Positions 9,401-17,531 of a stretch of 64,000 nucleotides of DNA are shown in pieces. Both the position numbers and the translations under genes were made by a program. Every line of letters begins with the position of its first letter. The first letter of the stretch is position 1. The notes below the pieces were generated by a model. The model did no database searches and was not told the DNA's origin. It was given only the letters and a program-made list of their open reading frames with translations. The DNA is taken from assembly GCA_016209015.1 (NCBI GenBank), contig JACQWY010000032.1, positions 62,001-126,000 of the forward strand. Direction: 5' to 3'. This DNA comes from Gammaproteobacteria bacterium (lineage in GTDB: Bacteria; Pseudomonadota; Gammaproteobacteria; Ga0077536).

Positions 9401-10305
9401 TTGAGCGGGTAGCACAGGCTGCCGGGGATAGCGCCCTGCTTGCGCTCTTCGGGAAAGCGCACGTCGAGCCAGATCGCCCCCTCCTTCTCGACGAGCGCCT
9501 GGCCGTCGATGAAGCTGATTTCGTTCAGCAGCGGGGTCTTGATGAGATCGATGAAATGCTGCTTCGTGAGCCGCATCAGTATGCCGGGCGTGATCATCGT
9601 CACCGTGGCGTTGCGCCGCGCATTCGCGACGAGCGCTTCTTCGCCGAACGTCTCGCCAGGACCGAGCTCGGCGAGCTTCACCGGCATCTTGCCCGAAGCG
9701 ATGAGGCGGGAGACCTGGCAGCGGCCCTGCTTGACGACGTAGTAATAGTCGCCCGGCGCGCCCTGCTGGATGATGACCTGACCGGCCCGGCATTCGACCG
9801 CTTCGAGCGCGGCGAATATCTTTTGGATGTTCGCAGCCGGCACCCGCGCGAAAAGCTCGGATTGCAGCATGCGGGTCATCCAGTCCTCACCGTCCGCCTG
9901 CTCGATGTCGCTGACCCGAACCTCCTGCCGGCTGGTGGTGCCGTCGAGCGTCAGAAGCTTGTCGAGCAGGCCGCGATTGACCACCAGGATCTGGATGTCG
10001 GAAAGCGCGCGGGCCGAGAGCTGACGAGGCTGGAGCTGGGCGAGTGGATGAACCGCATCGGGCGTGCCGCCGAACATGCGCTTGACGACCTGCTGCGACG
10101 AGATGAGCTCCAGCTCACCTTCGAGCAGGAAGAACGTGTTCCCGTCCTTGTCCCCTTCCCTGAACACGTACTGCCCGCGCCGGAAATGCAGGACCTGCGC
10201 CTGCGCCAGCAACTGCTGGCGGCGACCGGGCGACAGCCCGTTCACTGGCACCAGCATGTCCAGTACGCTTTCGAAACGTTCCTCAATTGCCGGCATGGCA
10301 GTCAT
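6427..10305 (-). CDS. Giant cyclic-nucleotide-binding / rhodanese / coiled-coil protein
   Basis: The 1292-residue protein has, in order: a degenerate CNB domain (~12-120); a second CNB domain (~143-262) with a good phosphate-binding cassette (GETFGEEAL at 217-225 plus Arg231 before NATV); a rhodanese domain (~265-350) with active-site loop CDTGSR (Cys321 to Arg326); a Pro/Ala linker; an ~830-residue highly charged coiled coil (~400-1230); and a C-terminal box containing IFANQRA (~1252-1258). The coiled coil contains tandem copies of a 132-residue unit. It is a paralogue of the divergent gene at 11001. It is probably cytoplasmic, possibly a filament or scaffold responding to cAMP or cGMP and sulfur transfer; that role is inference. 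No strong ribosome site marks the start; an ATG at 10296 is an alternative. Confidence 0.88.
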   Translation of the reverse strand: MTAMPAIEERFESVLDMLVPVNGLSPGRRQQLLAQAQVLHFRRGQYVFREGDKDGNTFFLLEGELELISSQQVVKRMFGGTPDAVHPLAQLQPRQLSARALSDIQILVVNRGLLDKLLTLDGTTSRQEVRVSDIEQADGEDWMTRMLQSELFARVPAANIQKIFAALEAVECRAGQVIIQQGAPGDYYYVVKQGRCQVSRLIASGKMPVKLAELGPGETFGEEALVANARRNATVTMITPGILMRLTKQHFIDLIKTPLLNEISFIDGQALVEKEGAIWLDVRFPEERKQGAIPGSLCYPLNMLRMHAERLDKSKLYIVCCDTGSRSSVGAFLLSERGFDVFYLSGGLVKQGILSGEGPKPSGVAPAKPAASAPARVVAAAQLVPASQRSEAERRQAGLDGNSEIIEADLRAQALRAELAKASVQLDEARRLKEQAERARQEALATAALQVQAERTRLAHEADKAKRVWEEAQRLKDELEHAKRHAQEQNSRLKEQEARELEQATQRLDDARRQKQEAEQAKLEAEQLAASRLQEEQARLALEAEQARRSFAEVAQLKQELELEKRRAEEEAARRRAEDEERIRALREEADLRLREQEQRLEEARRQQEALELAKRDAEDQAARLREKETRELEEAARQLEEARRMKQEAELAKLEAERVAAERLREEQERIERESEWARRTLSETQQLKHLLEQERRENQEEAARLRQEEEARVQRMRDEAEARLREEEQRVEEARRLKEELERAKLETQEHAARLREKEARELEEAARQLEEARRLKQEAEAAKLEAERLANERLAAEQARLAAEAEQRRAEEEARMQRMREEAEARLREEEQRVEEARRLKEELECAKQEAQEHAARLREKEAHELEEAARQLEEARRLKQEAEAARVEAERVANERLAAEQARLAEEAARTQRTLAETQRLKEQLEREKRYAEEEAARRHREEEARIQRMREEAEGRLKEEERKLEASYAWQAEELARLQRMKEEAERQLRAERERLQSESADALKKLVEAKRLQSEVETARQHAARQAEEHQQRQVELERQLRDEMQAKVASERRRLEAEFARNAEELERARRDKAVAEAARVAAAAEAEKIIQEYKDTHALLREREEQKLRAERQRLESEALKLRSLLDEAQREKEHALQLQQRAESHRAELDSARRRAAAQIAVSSPELESDLAAIEAELAEARASVAAAEATQQKVQAAALANEQNLEHHRQEEQASRNRFEHEIESWLREQEEHDGHAMQQQIFANQRAHLERIKKRAQAARVAAKAHDQALIEELAAHLKDN
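7430..8840 (-). repeat. Tandem ~396-bp in-gene repeats encoding coiled-coil units
   Basis: Inside the giant coiled-coil gene, a 132-residue unit starting (S/A)RL(K/R)E(Q/K)E recurs from about residues 490, 622, 754 and 858, that is near positions 8838, 8442, 8046 and 7734. The third unit is 104 residues and lacks 28 residues (four heptads), so the coiled-coil register is kept. The units share phrases such as ELEEAARQLEEARRLKQEAE. Confidence 0.8.
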
Positions 10306-10412
10306 GAATCTGGGGGATTGCCTGATAGATTATTCTGATGCTAGGCGAGACGCCGCAAACTCCGGGATTAAATCAATTAGCGGCCACCCTCGCAGTCCTC
10401 GCCGCGGATGTT

Positions 10413-10428
10413 TGTGATCCCTGTCACG
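10413..10428. promoter_or_regulatory. Near-consensus CRP/Vfr binding site
   Basis: TGTGA-N6-TCACG matches the CRP consensus TGTGA-N6-TCACA at 9 of 10 positions. It lies in the shared region between the giant coiled-coil gene (ATG at 10305) and the divergent ydcH-like gene (10758). A CRP/Vfr-type regulator with a matching recognition helix is encoded at 30479. Confidence 0.7.
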
Positions 10429-10439
10429 CAATTGTGACA
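10422..10439. promoter_or_regulatory. Second palindrome overlapping the CRP site
   Basis: TGTCAC-gcaatt-GTGACA is an 18-bp inverted repeat sharing its left arm with the right half of the CRP site. It could be a second operator for a different regulator or an overlapping CRP half-site pair. Confidence 0.45.
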
Positions 10440-10757
10440 CGAAAATTTACGAATACCCGGCCGTCAGGGACACGGGCAATTTACCCTATAAGAAACAAGC
10501 ACAAGCGTGAAGGATTTCGCATTCGCCAGAGGGCCGCGGCAGGGGGTTGCAGGGGCCGTTCCGAGCGTCGCATCGGGGCCGGGGCGGTGTCGCGAGCCGC
10601 CCTTCGGCCGTCGGGGTCGCCCTGCATACGGATTAGGCCCGACGCCGAGGCTCCGAAGCGTGGAAGGCGGTGCCCCGGGGCGAGGCAAACCCCGCCCTTT
10701 TGGGTGGATTAGGCGTAATATTCCCATCGAGAGATTGGTTCGCGGCTTGGGGGCAGG
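10440..10757 (+). other. Leader region upstream of the ydcH-like gene
   Basis: These 318 bases hold no supported gene. A TATAAG hexamer at 10487-10492 could be a -10 element for the rightward genes, but no good -35 is seen 17 bases upstream. Positions ~10560-10700 are very GC-rich with short hairpin potential (GGGG and CCCC runs around 10675-10695). I recognise no known riboswitch. Confidence 0.4.
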
Positions 10758-10964
10758 GTGTCGAGAGATCAGGAAAAGTCGGTGCAGAGACGCATTTTCG
10801 AGCTGCAGATCGAGCACCGTGATCTCGACGACATCGTCGCCCGTCTCGCGGATTCCCCGAACATCGACCAGCTCCTCATCACGCGCCTGAAGAAGCGCAA
10901 GCTCCAGCTCAAGGACCAGATCACGAAGCTGAAGAGCGCGCTCATCCCGGATTTGAACGCCTGA
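10758..10964 (+). CDS. YdcH family (DUF465) small helical protein
   Basis: The 68-residue protein, starting at GTG 10758, is a helical hairpin with the YdcH/DUF465 pattern: RRIFELQIEHRDLDDIV, then KKRKLQLKDQITKLK. Family members are short cytoplasmic coiled-coil proteins of unknown function. It lies 36 bases upstream of the second large CNB/rhodanese gene on the same strand, so co-transcription is likely. That places a small coiled-coil protein with a large coiled-coil partner. Confidence 0.8.
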   Translation: MSRDQEKSVQRRIFELQIEHRDLDDIVARLADSPNIDQLLITRLKKRKLQLKDQITKLKSALIPDLNA

Positions 10965-11000
10965 GCCGCTGGCCACGTCAGCCCATACCACCATCCGACG

Positions 11001-13409
11001 ATGGCCGAGCTCAACGAAGACCTGCACGATCGCCTCAATCTCCTCGTTCCGATCAACAAGCTGAATTCCGGTCAGCAGGAGCAACTGCTCGTCGGCGCGG
11101 TGATCATGGAGCTCCGCAAACGGGAATACGTGTTTCGCGAAGGCGAGCGCGATCCCTACTCGTTCTACCTGCTGGACGGCGAGCTCGAGATGCACGCCGG
11201 CGATCAGCTCATCAAGCACATCGTCGGCGGCGAGGGCGCCTCGTACCATCCGCTCGCACAGCTCCTGCCGCGCCAGATGTCGGCGCTCGCCAGGACCCCG
11301 GCGCGCGTACTGCGCATCGACCGGCCGTTGCTCGACCGGCTGTTGAGCGCCGGGCGACAGGAACCGGAAACCGGGGCTGCCATCGAAGTCACCGAGCTCG
11401 AGACGGAGGGCGCGGTCGAATGGCTCGCCTCGATGCTGCAGTCCGAGCTCTTCACCCGCATCCCGCCGGCGAACATCCAGAAGCTGCTCGACACGCTCGA
11501 AGCGAAGAACGCCGCGGCGGGTGACGTGATCATCAAACAGGGCGCGCCCGGTGACTTCTACTACGTCATCCAATCCGGGCGGTGCGAGGTCTGCCGCAGC
11601 ACCACGACGGGCAAGGAAATCAAGCTCGCCGAGCTCGGGCCCGGCGACACGTTCGGCGAAGAAGCGCTGATTTCCAACGCGAAGCGCAATGCCACCGTAC
11701 GCATGATCACGGACGGCACGCTCGGGCGACTGACCAAGAAGGACTTCGTGGCGCTGATCAGCGCGCCGGTACTGCACGCCGTCGGCCTGGCCGAAGCGCG
11801 CGAGCTCGTCGCGGGCGGAGCGCGCTGGCTCGACGTGCGCTTCCCGGAAGAGCATCGCGCGAACGGGCTGCCGGACAGCGTGAATCTGCCGCTCAGCTTC
11901 CTGCGAGCCCGCGTGAAAGAGCTCGATCAGGCAACGCACTACGTCGCGTACTGCGACACGGGCGGGCGTGCTTCGGCCGCGGCTTTCCTGCTCACCCAGG
12001 AAGGTTTCGAAGCGAGCTGCGTCGACGGCGGCGCGATCGACGAGATCGGTGCGCGCGAAGCGGTCGCGCCAGCGGCACCGCCCCAACCTGCGGCACCCGC
12101 GCCGGCCGACGCCGCGACCTCGGTGCTCGAAGCCGACGCACGCGCCGAATCGCTCGCTGCCGACCTCGCGAAGGCGACGATCCAAATCGATCAGGCACGC
12201 CGCCTCATGGCGCAGGCCATGGCCGCGAAGCAGAACGTCGATCGCTTCGTCCAGGAGTCGCTGCAGCAGGAGCGTGAGCGCATCCACCAGGAAGCGCAGT
12301 TCGCACAGGGACAGCTCGCCGAAGCGCATCGTCTCAAGGATGAAATCGAGCGCCGCCACCAGGAGGCGCTGGTCGAAGCCGAACGGCGGCGGCGCGAGCT
12401 CGACGAGCAGGCACTCGCCGCGCAGCGCGAGGCGGAACGCAAGCTCAAGGAGGAGCAGCAGCGTCTCGAGGCGCTGTACCGCGATCAGACGGAACAATAC
12501 GAGACGCTGCAGCAGGAGCGCGCCCGTACGAAGCAGGACCTGGAGGACGCCTGGCGCAAGATCGAGACGGAGTCATCGCTCAGCAAGGAACGCTTCGAGG
12601 CCGCGCTCAAGCTCGAGGAGCAGATCAAGGCGCGCGAGGTGGAAACCACGCGTCTGCTCGCCGAGCGCGAAGCCGCGATGCGCGATTCGATGAAAGCGGA
12701 GCTCACGCGGGAACGGCAGAAGCTCGAGGCGGAATTCGCGAAGACCGCCGAGACCGTGGCCCGCGCCCGGCTCGAGCAGCAGGCGGCGGAAGCGGCGAAG
12801 CAGGCGGCCGCGGAAGAAGCCCGGCGCATCGTGGAGGAATTCCGGGAAGCGAAACAGCAGCTCGTGCGCGAGCATCAGGCGAAGCTCCTCGCCGAACGCG
12901 AGCGGCTCGAGGTCGAAGCGGCACAGATCCGCGAGCGGCTCGCCCTCGCGCTCCGCGCGAAGGCGGAAGCCGAGGCCAGCAAGGGCGCCGCCGAGAATCA
13001 GCTCTCGACGCTCCAGCAGCGTGCCCGGCATGCGGAGGCTGCCGAGCAGGGGCTGCGCGAGGAAATCGCCGCCCTGGAGCGCCAGGTCGAATCCGCGACG
13101 CATCGCTTCGATCAGGCGGTCACTGCGCAATCACAGGCGACACAGCGGCAACAGGAGAACGAGGCGCGGCTCGAGCGCAGCTACAGCAGCGAAGGCGAGA
13201 TCGACGAAGTGATGCGCCGCGAGCTCGACGACTGGGTCCGCGAGCACGACCGCACGCACGCCGCGCCGAATCAGCGTGAGTTCTTCGCGAATCAGCGGGC
13301 CCAGACGGAACGGATCCGCGAGCGCGCGGCGCAGGCCAAGCAGGCCACGGAGTCACGAACTTTTTCGCTGCTCGACGAGATCGCCGCGCAACTCGGCGAA
13401 TACACCTGA
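11001..13409 (+). CDS. Cyclic-nucleotide-binding / rhodanese / coiled-coil protein (paralogue)
   Basis: The 802-residue protein has the same plan as the divergent 1292-residue protein. CNB-like domain 1 is at ~10-118. CNB domain 2 is at ~140-260, with cassette GDTFGEEAL and Arg229 before NATV. The rhodanese domain is at ~263-345, with loop CDTGGR (Cys318 to Arg323). A Pro/Ala linker, a ~350-residue coiled coil (~375-730) and the C-terminal box FFANQRAQTERIRERAAQA (FANQRA at 762-767) follow. The domains align almost residue for residue with the partner (MLQSELF, GRC, FGEEAL, NATV, WLDVRFPEE), so the pair arose by duplication. It lacks the 132-residue tandem units, so the proteins differ mainly in rod length. 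Function is inferred only: a nucleotide-sensing scaffold. Confidence 0.88.
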   Translation: MAELNEDLHDRLNLLVPINKLNSGQQEQLLVGAVIMELRKREYVFREGERDPYSFYLLDGELEMHAGDQLIKHIVGGEGASYHPLAQLLPRQMSALARTPARVLRIDRPLLDRLLSAGRQEPETGAAIEVTELETEGAVEWLASMLQSELFTRIPPANIQKLLDTLEAKNAAAGDVIIKQGAPGDFYYVIQSGRCEVCRSTTTGKEIKLAELGPGDTFGEEALISNAKRNATVRMITDGTLGRLTKKDFVALISAPVLHAVGLAEARELVAGGARWLDVRFPEEHRANGLPDSVNLPLSFLRARVKELDQATHYVAYCDTGGRASAAAFLLTQEGFEASCVDGGAIDEIGAREAVAPAAPPQPAAPAPADAATSVLEADARAESLAADLAKATIQIDQARRLMAQAMAAKQNVDRFVQESLQQERERIHQEAQFAQGQLAEAHRLKDEIERRHQEALVEAERRRRELDEQALAAQREAERKLKEEQQRLEALYRDQTEQYETLQQERARTKQDLEDAWRKIETESSLSKERFEAALKLEEQIKAREVETTRLLAEREAAMRDSMKAELTRERQKLEAEFAKTAETVARARLEQQAAEAAKQAAAEEARRIVEEFREAKQQLVREHQAKLLAERERLEVEAAQIRERLALALRAKAEAEASKGAAENQLSTLQQRARHAEAAEQGLREEIAALERQVESATHRFDQAVTAQSQATQRQQENEARLERSYSSEGEIDEVMRRELDDWVREHDRTHAAPNQREFFANQRAQTERIRERAAQAKQATESRTFSLLDEIAAQLGEYT

Positions 13410-13430
13410 CTCAGGCGGGACTCCCCGCGT

Positions 13431-14279
13431 TCACTGCTTCGACATCGGCGCTGCATCGCGCGGCGCCTGCTTGCGGGCGAGCTCGGCGGCGATCGCGAAT
13501 GCGGCGTCCCGCTGCCGGTCGTCGAGCCGCGTGAGCAGGAGATCCGCATTCGCCTTCGCGACTTCGACACCGGCGTCCGCCGCCATCCTGAACCAGCCGT
13601 AGGCGCGAACGGGATCCGGCGCGATGCCCTCGCCGTTCATGAGCGCGGTACCGAGCGCGTTCTGCGCGAGCGGCGAGCCCTGCTCCGCGCCGCTCTGCCA
13701 CCACTTCACGGCCGCCGCCGGATCCGGCGGCACGCCCAGTCCGCGCCGGTACGCGATGCCGAGATTGTAGGCCGCGTCGCCTTCGCCGCCCGCGGCCGCG
13801 CGCTGCCACCAGGTTAGCGCCGAGGCGTAATCACGCGGCACGCCCTCGCCGCGGAAGTAGAGCGTCCCGAGACGGTTCGCCGACTTCGGACTGCCGGCCT
13901 CCGCGGCGCGCTCGTACCAGGCAATCGCGGCCCCGACGTCGCGAGGCACGCCTTCACCGGCGAGATAGAGCGAGGCGAGATTGTGCTGCGCTTTCGCGTA
14001 GCCGCGGTCCGCCGCGTGTCGATACCACTCTGCGGCTTTCGCCGGATCCGCGATCACGCCCTGGCCGCGCTCGAAGCAGACACCGAGGTAGTACTGGGCG
14101 GCGGCATCCCCATTTTCTGCCAGGGGTCTGAATTCACCGAGCGCGCGACCGTAGTCACCGGCCCGGAACGCGGCGAGTCCCGCATCGAAATCGGCGCGCG
14201 CGAAAGGTGCGCAGAGCAGTGCGATCACGCCCAGCCAGCGGAGCCCTGTCAGACGCTTTGCCGTTACGGGAGGACACAT
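13431..14279 (-). CDS. Sel1-repeat (TPR-like) exported protein
   Basis: The 282-residue protein begins with a signal peptide (residues 1-29, basic start, hydrophobic core LGVIALLCAPFARA). About five to six Sel1 repeats follow, each with the A-x(2)-YLG-x-(C/L)-(F/Y)-x-x-G-x-GV-x-x-D-x-x-KAxxWYxxAA pattern. Sel1 repeats form a protein-binding solenoid. The ATG at 14279 is chosen for the signal peptide; the longer upstream frame is antisense to the MoxR gene. It is divergent from moxR. Interaction partner unknown. A second Sel1 protein is encoded at 28879. Confidence 0.85.
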   Translation of the reverse strand: MCPPVTAKRLTGLRWLGVIALLCAPFARADFDAGLAAFRAGDYGRALGEFRPLAENGDAAAQYYLGVCFERGQGVIADPAKAAEWYRHAADRGYAKAQHNLASLYLAGEGVPRDVGAAIAWYERAAEAGSPKSANRLGTLYFRGEGVPRDYASALTWWQRAAAGGEGDAAYNLGIAYRRGLGVPPDPAAAVKWWQSGAEQGSPLAQNALGTALMNGEGIAPDPVRAYGWFRMAADAGVEVAKANADLLLTRLDDRQRDAAFAIAAELARKQAPRDAAPMSKQ

Positions 14280-14339
14280 GGTTCGCCTAGCATGGCATGC
14301 TTTACAATGGCCGGACAAACCATTCATCAGAGAGTGCGC

Positions 14340-15197
14340 ATGTCCAGTCAACGCTTCACGGGGACGGATACCTACGTCGCCACCAACGACCTCATGATGG
14401 CGGTGAACGCCGCGATCACCCTGCAACGGCCATTGCTCGTCAAAGGCGAGCCCGGGACCGGCAAGACGATGCTCGCGGAAGAAATCGCACGCGCGCTCGA
14501 CCGGCCGCTCATCTCCTGGCACATCAAGTCGACGACGAAGGCGGCGCGCGGCCTCTACGAATACGACGCCGTCGCGCGCCTGCGCGATTCGCAGCTCGGC
14601 GACAATCGCGTGCACGACATCAAGAACTACATCGTGCGCGGCAAACTCTGGGAAGCCTTCGATTCGGATGCTCAGCCGGTGCTGTTGATCGACGAAGTCG
14701 ACAAGGCCGACATCGAGTTTCCGAATGACTTGCTGCAGGAGCTCGATCGCATGGAGTTCTTCGTCTACGAGACGAAGGAGACGATCCAAGCGCGGCATCG
14801 TCCGATCATCATCATCACGAGCAACAACGAGAAGGAGCTGCCGGACGCGTTTCTGCGCCGTTGCTTCTTCCACTACATCCGCTTCCCGGATGCCGACACG
14901 ATGGAGAGCATCGTCAAGGTGCACTATCCGGACATCAAGAAGCGCCTGCTAGCCGAGGCCATGGAGTGTTTCTTCGAGCTGCGCGAGCTGCCCGGGCTGA
15001 AGAAGAAGCCCTCGACCTCCGAGCTCCTCGACTGGATCAAGCTGCTGGTCGCGGAGGACATTCCCCCGGAAGCGCTGCGCGAGAAGGACACCCGCAAGGC
15101 GATCCCGAAGCTCTATGGCGCGCTGCTCAAGAACGAGCAGGACATGCATCTCTTCGAGCGTCTCGTGTTCATGTCGCGGCAGTCCGGTGCTAAGTGA
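14340..15197 (+). CDS. MoxR-family AAA+ ATPase
   Basis: The 285-residue protein is a MoxR-type AAA+ ATPase: Walker A GEPGTGKT at 36-43, Walker B LLIDEVD at ~115-121, sensor region IIITSNNEKELPDAFLRRC at ~155-173. These ATPases act as chaperones that load or mature partners containing VWA domains. The next gene encodes such a protein and overlaps it by 11 bases. The start at 14340 is chosen with an upstream AGAG; an in-frame ATG at 14307 lacks a ribosome site. Confidence 0.9.
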   Translation: MSSQRFTGTDTYVATNDLMMAVNAAITLQRPLLVKGEPGTGKTMLAEEIARALDRPLISWHIKSTTKAARGLYEYDAVARLRDSQLGDNRVHDIKNYIVRGKLWEAFDSDAQPVLLIDEVDKADIEFPNDLLQELDRMEFFVYETKETIQARHRPIIIITSNNEKELPDAFLRRCFFHYIRFPDADTMESIVKVHYPDIKKRLLAEAMECFFELRELPGLKKKPSTSELLDWIKLLVAEDIPPEALREKDTRKAIPKLYGALLKNEQDMHLFERLVFMSRQSGAK

Positions 15198-16371
15198 GCT
15201 CTTCTACAGGCTGAGGAGCGCGAAGGTCCCGGTCTCATTGACCGAATACCTCACGCTCCTCGGCGCGCTCGAGGCGGGGGTCGCTGGCTTCAGCATCGAC
15301 GACTTCTACTACCTCGCGCGCGCCGCGCTCGTGAAGGACGAACGCTTCTACGATCGGTTCGATCAGGTCTTCAGCGACTACTTCCGCGGTCGCAAATCGG
15401 TGTTCGAGGCGATCCTCGGCGAGATTCCCCTCGAGTGGCTGCGCAAGCAGAAGGAGCTCTCGCTCACCGAGGACGAGAAAAAGATGATCGAGAGCCTCGG
15501 TGGCTGGGACAAGCTCATGGAGACCTTGAAGCAGCGTCTCGAGGAGCAGAAGAAAGCGCACCACGGCGGCGGCAAGATGATCGGCACGGGCGGCACTTCG
15601 CCGTTCGGCGCCTATGGCTACAATCCCGAAGGCATCCGCATCGGCCAGCCGACGGGCCGCCAGGGCCGGGCGGTGAAAGTGTGGGATCGCCGCGAATACC
15701 GCAATCTCGACGATCAAGTCGAGCTCGGCACGCGCAACATCAAGATCGCGCTGCGCAAGCTGCGCCGATTCGCGCGGGAAGGCGCCGAGGAGGAGCTCGA
15801 TCTCGACGACACGATCCGCTCGACGGCGCGCCGCGCGGGCCTGCTCGACATCAAGATGCAACCCGAGCGCCGCAACACGACGAAAGTGCTGTTGTTCCTG
15901 GACGTCGGCGGCTCGATGGATTCGCACGTGAAGGTGTGCGAGGAAATCTTCTCGGCGACGCGGGCCGAGTTCAAACACCTCGAGCACTTCTACTTCCACA
16001 ACTTCGTCTACGAGACCGTCTGGCGCGACAACCAGATGCGCTCGAACGTGCGCGTGCCGACGCTGCAGGTCATGAACACCTACAGCGCGGACCACAAGGT
16101 CGTCTTCGTCGGCGACGCGACGATGAGTCCTTACGAAATCATGGCGGTCGGCGGCAGCATCGAGCACTGGAACGAGGAATCCGGCGCGACCTGGATGGCG
16201 AAGCTGATGGCCGTCTATCCCTACGCGGTGTGGCTCAATCCGCAACCCGAGGATCACTGGGATTACATTCCCTCGATCGGCATCGCGAAGAAACTGCTCT
16301 CCGAGCGCATGTTCCCGCTCACAATCGACGGCCTCGAACGTGCCATGAAGGCGCTGAAGAAGGCCCAGTAA
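15187..16371 (+). CDS. VWA-domain protein (CoxE-like), MoxR partner
   Basis: The 394-residue protein starts at GTG 15187 inside the end of the MoxR gene. Residues ~1-200 are a helical N-terminal part with a Gly-rich loop (GGGKMIGTGGTSPFGAYGY at ~127-145). Residues ~234-390 are a von Willebrand A domain. Its metal site reads DVGGSMD at 239-245, keeping Asp239 and Ser243 but with Gly in place of the first Ser of DxSxS. The MoxR-VWA pairing is a classic chaperone/client module; the final target enzyme or complex is not evident here. Confidence 0.85.
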   Translation: MLSELFYRLRSAKVPVSLTEYLTLLGALEAGVAGFSIDDFYYLARAALVKDERFYDRFDQVFSDYFRGRKSVFEAILGEIPLEWLRKQKELSLTEDEKKMIESLGGWDKLMETLKQRLEEQKKAHHGGGKMIGTGGTSPFGAYGYNPEGIRIGQPTGRQGRAVKVWDRREYRNLDDQVELGTRNIKIALRKLRRFAREGAEEELDLDDTIRSTARRAGLLDIKMQPERRNTTKVLLFLDVGGSMDSHVKVCEEIFSATRAEFKHLEHFYFHNFVYETVWRDNQMRSNVRVPTLQVMNTYSADHKVVFVGDATMSPYEIMAVGGSIEHWNEESGATWMAKLMAVYPYAVWLNPQPEDHWDYIPSIGIAKKLLSERMFPLTIDGLERAMKALKKAQ

Positions 16372-16376
16372 CGGCC

Positions 16377-17399
16377 TTGGCCCGCGTCCGTTCGCTCTCT
16401 ATTCCGCTGGCGTTCGTCGCGTCCCTCGTCTGTGGCCGGGCGGCTGCGCTCGACGAACGCCAGCTCGCCGTCATCATCAACGATGCGGATCCCCAGAGTG
16501 TGGAGGTCGGCGGCTATTACGCGGAGCACCGGCACATTCCGGCCGCGAACGTCATCCACGTGCGTTTCAGCGCCGCTGCCGACACGCTCGATCCCGCCGA
16601 GTTCGATCCGCTCATCATCAAGGTGAAGATCGCGACCCCGCCCGGTGTCCAGGCTTACGCCCTCACCTGGACGCGGCCGTACCGCGTCGGCTGCATGTCC
16701 ATCACCACCGCATTCGCGATGGGTTACGGGCAGCGTTTCTGCGCCGCCGGCTGCCGCCCCACGGCGCCGAATCCGTATTTCAACTCGCCGAGCCGCCGGC
16801 CGTGGGACGACACGAACGTGCGCCCGGCGATGATGCTCGGCGCCGTGACCGCCGCGAACGCGGAGCGGCTCATCGATCGCGGCGTCGCCGCAGATTTCAC
16901 CGCCCCGCCGGACGGGGCGGCCTATCTCCTCGTGACCAGCGACGCCGCGCGCAGTACGCGCGCACCGGGCTTTCCCGAAGTGCGCCAGGAATTCGGCGGG
17001 CGGCTGCCGGTGAACCTCCTGCGCGCCGACGGCATCCGTGATCGCTACGACGTGATGTTCTATTTCACCGGTACGGTACAAGTGCCGTATCTCGACACGC
17101 TCGGCTTCCTGCCCGGCGCGATCGGCGATCACCTGACGTCGGCCGGCGGTGTGCTGTTCGGTGACAAGCAGATGAGCGCGCTGCGCTGGCTCGAGGCGGG
17201 CGCCACCGGCAGCTACGGGACGGTCGCCGAGCCCTGCAATTTCACCCAGAAATTTCCGAATCCAGCCTTCGTCATGAAGTATTACCTCGCCGGCGAGACC
17301 TTGATCGAGGCCTACTGGAAGAGCGTCGTCTGGCCCGGCCAGGGATTGTTCATCGGCGAACCGCTGGCCCGCCCCTACGCCGCCAGAAACGCCGACTGA
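16377..17399 (+). CDS. TIGR03790 family exported protein
   Basis: The ~340-residue protein starts most plausibly at TTG 16377, five bases after the VWA stop, because no ATG or GTG in frame would preserve the signal peptide (LSIPLAFVASLVCGRAAA, ending at ~25). The mature part begins DERQLAVIINDADP and shows the TIGR03790 pattern: a V(E/G)GYYAEHRHIP segment, ALTWTRPYRVGC at ~100, and MLGAVTA. The family function is unknown. Its position directly after moxR and the VWA gene suggests a shared transcript. Confidence 0.75.
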   Translation: MARVRSLSIPLAFVASLVCGRAAALDERQLAVIINDADPQSVEVGGYYAEHRHIPAANVIHVRFSAAADTLDPAEFDPLIIKVKIATPPGVQAYALTWTRPYRVGCMSITTAFAMGYGQRFCAAGCRPTAPNPYFNSPSRRPWDDTNVRPAMMLGAVTAANAERLIDRGVAADFTAPPDGAAYLLVTSDAARSTRAPGFPEVRQEFGGRLPVNLLRADGIRDRYDVMFYFTGTVQVPYLDTLGFLPGAIGDHLTSAGGVLFGDKQMSALRWLEAGATGSYGTVAEPCNFTQKFPNPAFVMKYYLAGETLIEAYWKSVVWPGQGLFIGEPLARPYAARNAD

Positions 17400-17531
17400 C
17401 GGGCGGGTTTTTCACACTCGGCAACATTTTCCTGCCATGGAACTGTCGCCTGCAGGCGTCACTCCGTCCGCAGTTTCACCGCATGCGCATCCAGAGCCGG
17501 CGCCACGTTGCCGATAAGTCGGGCATCGGCG

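Noticed and set aside
10560..10757. Riboswitch in the leader before the ydcH-like gene
   Set aside because: GC-rich with short hairpins, but no match to a riboswitch core I can recognise.
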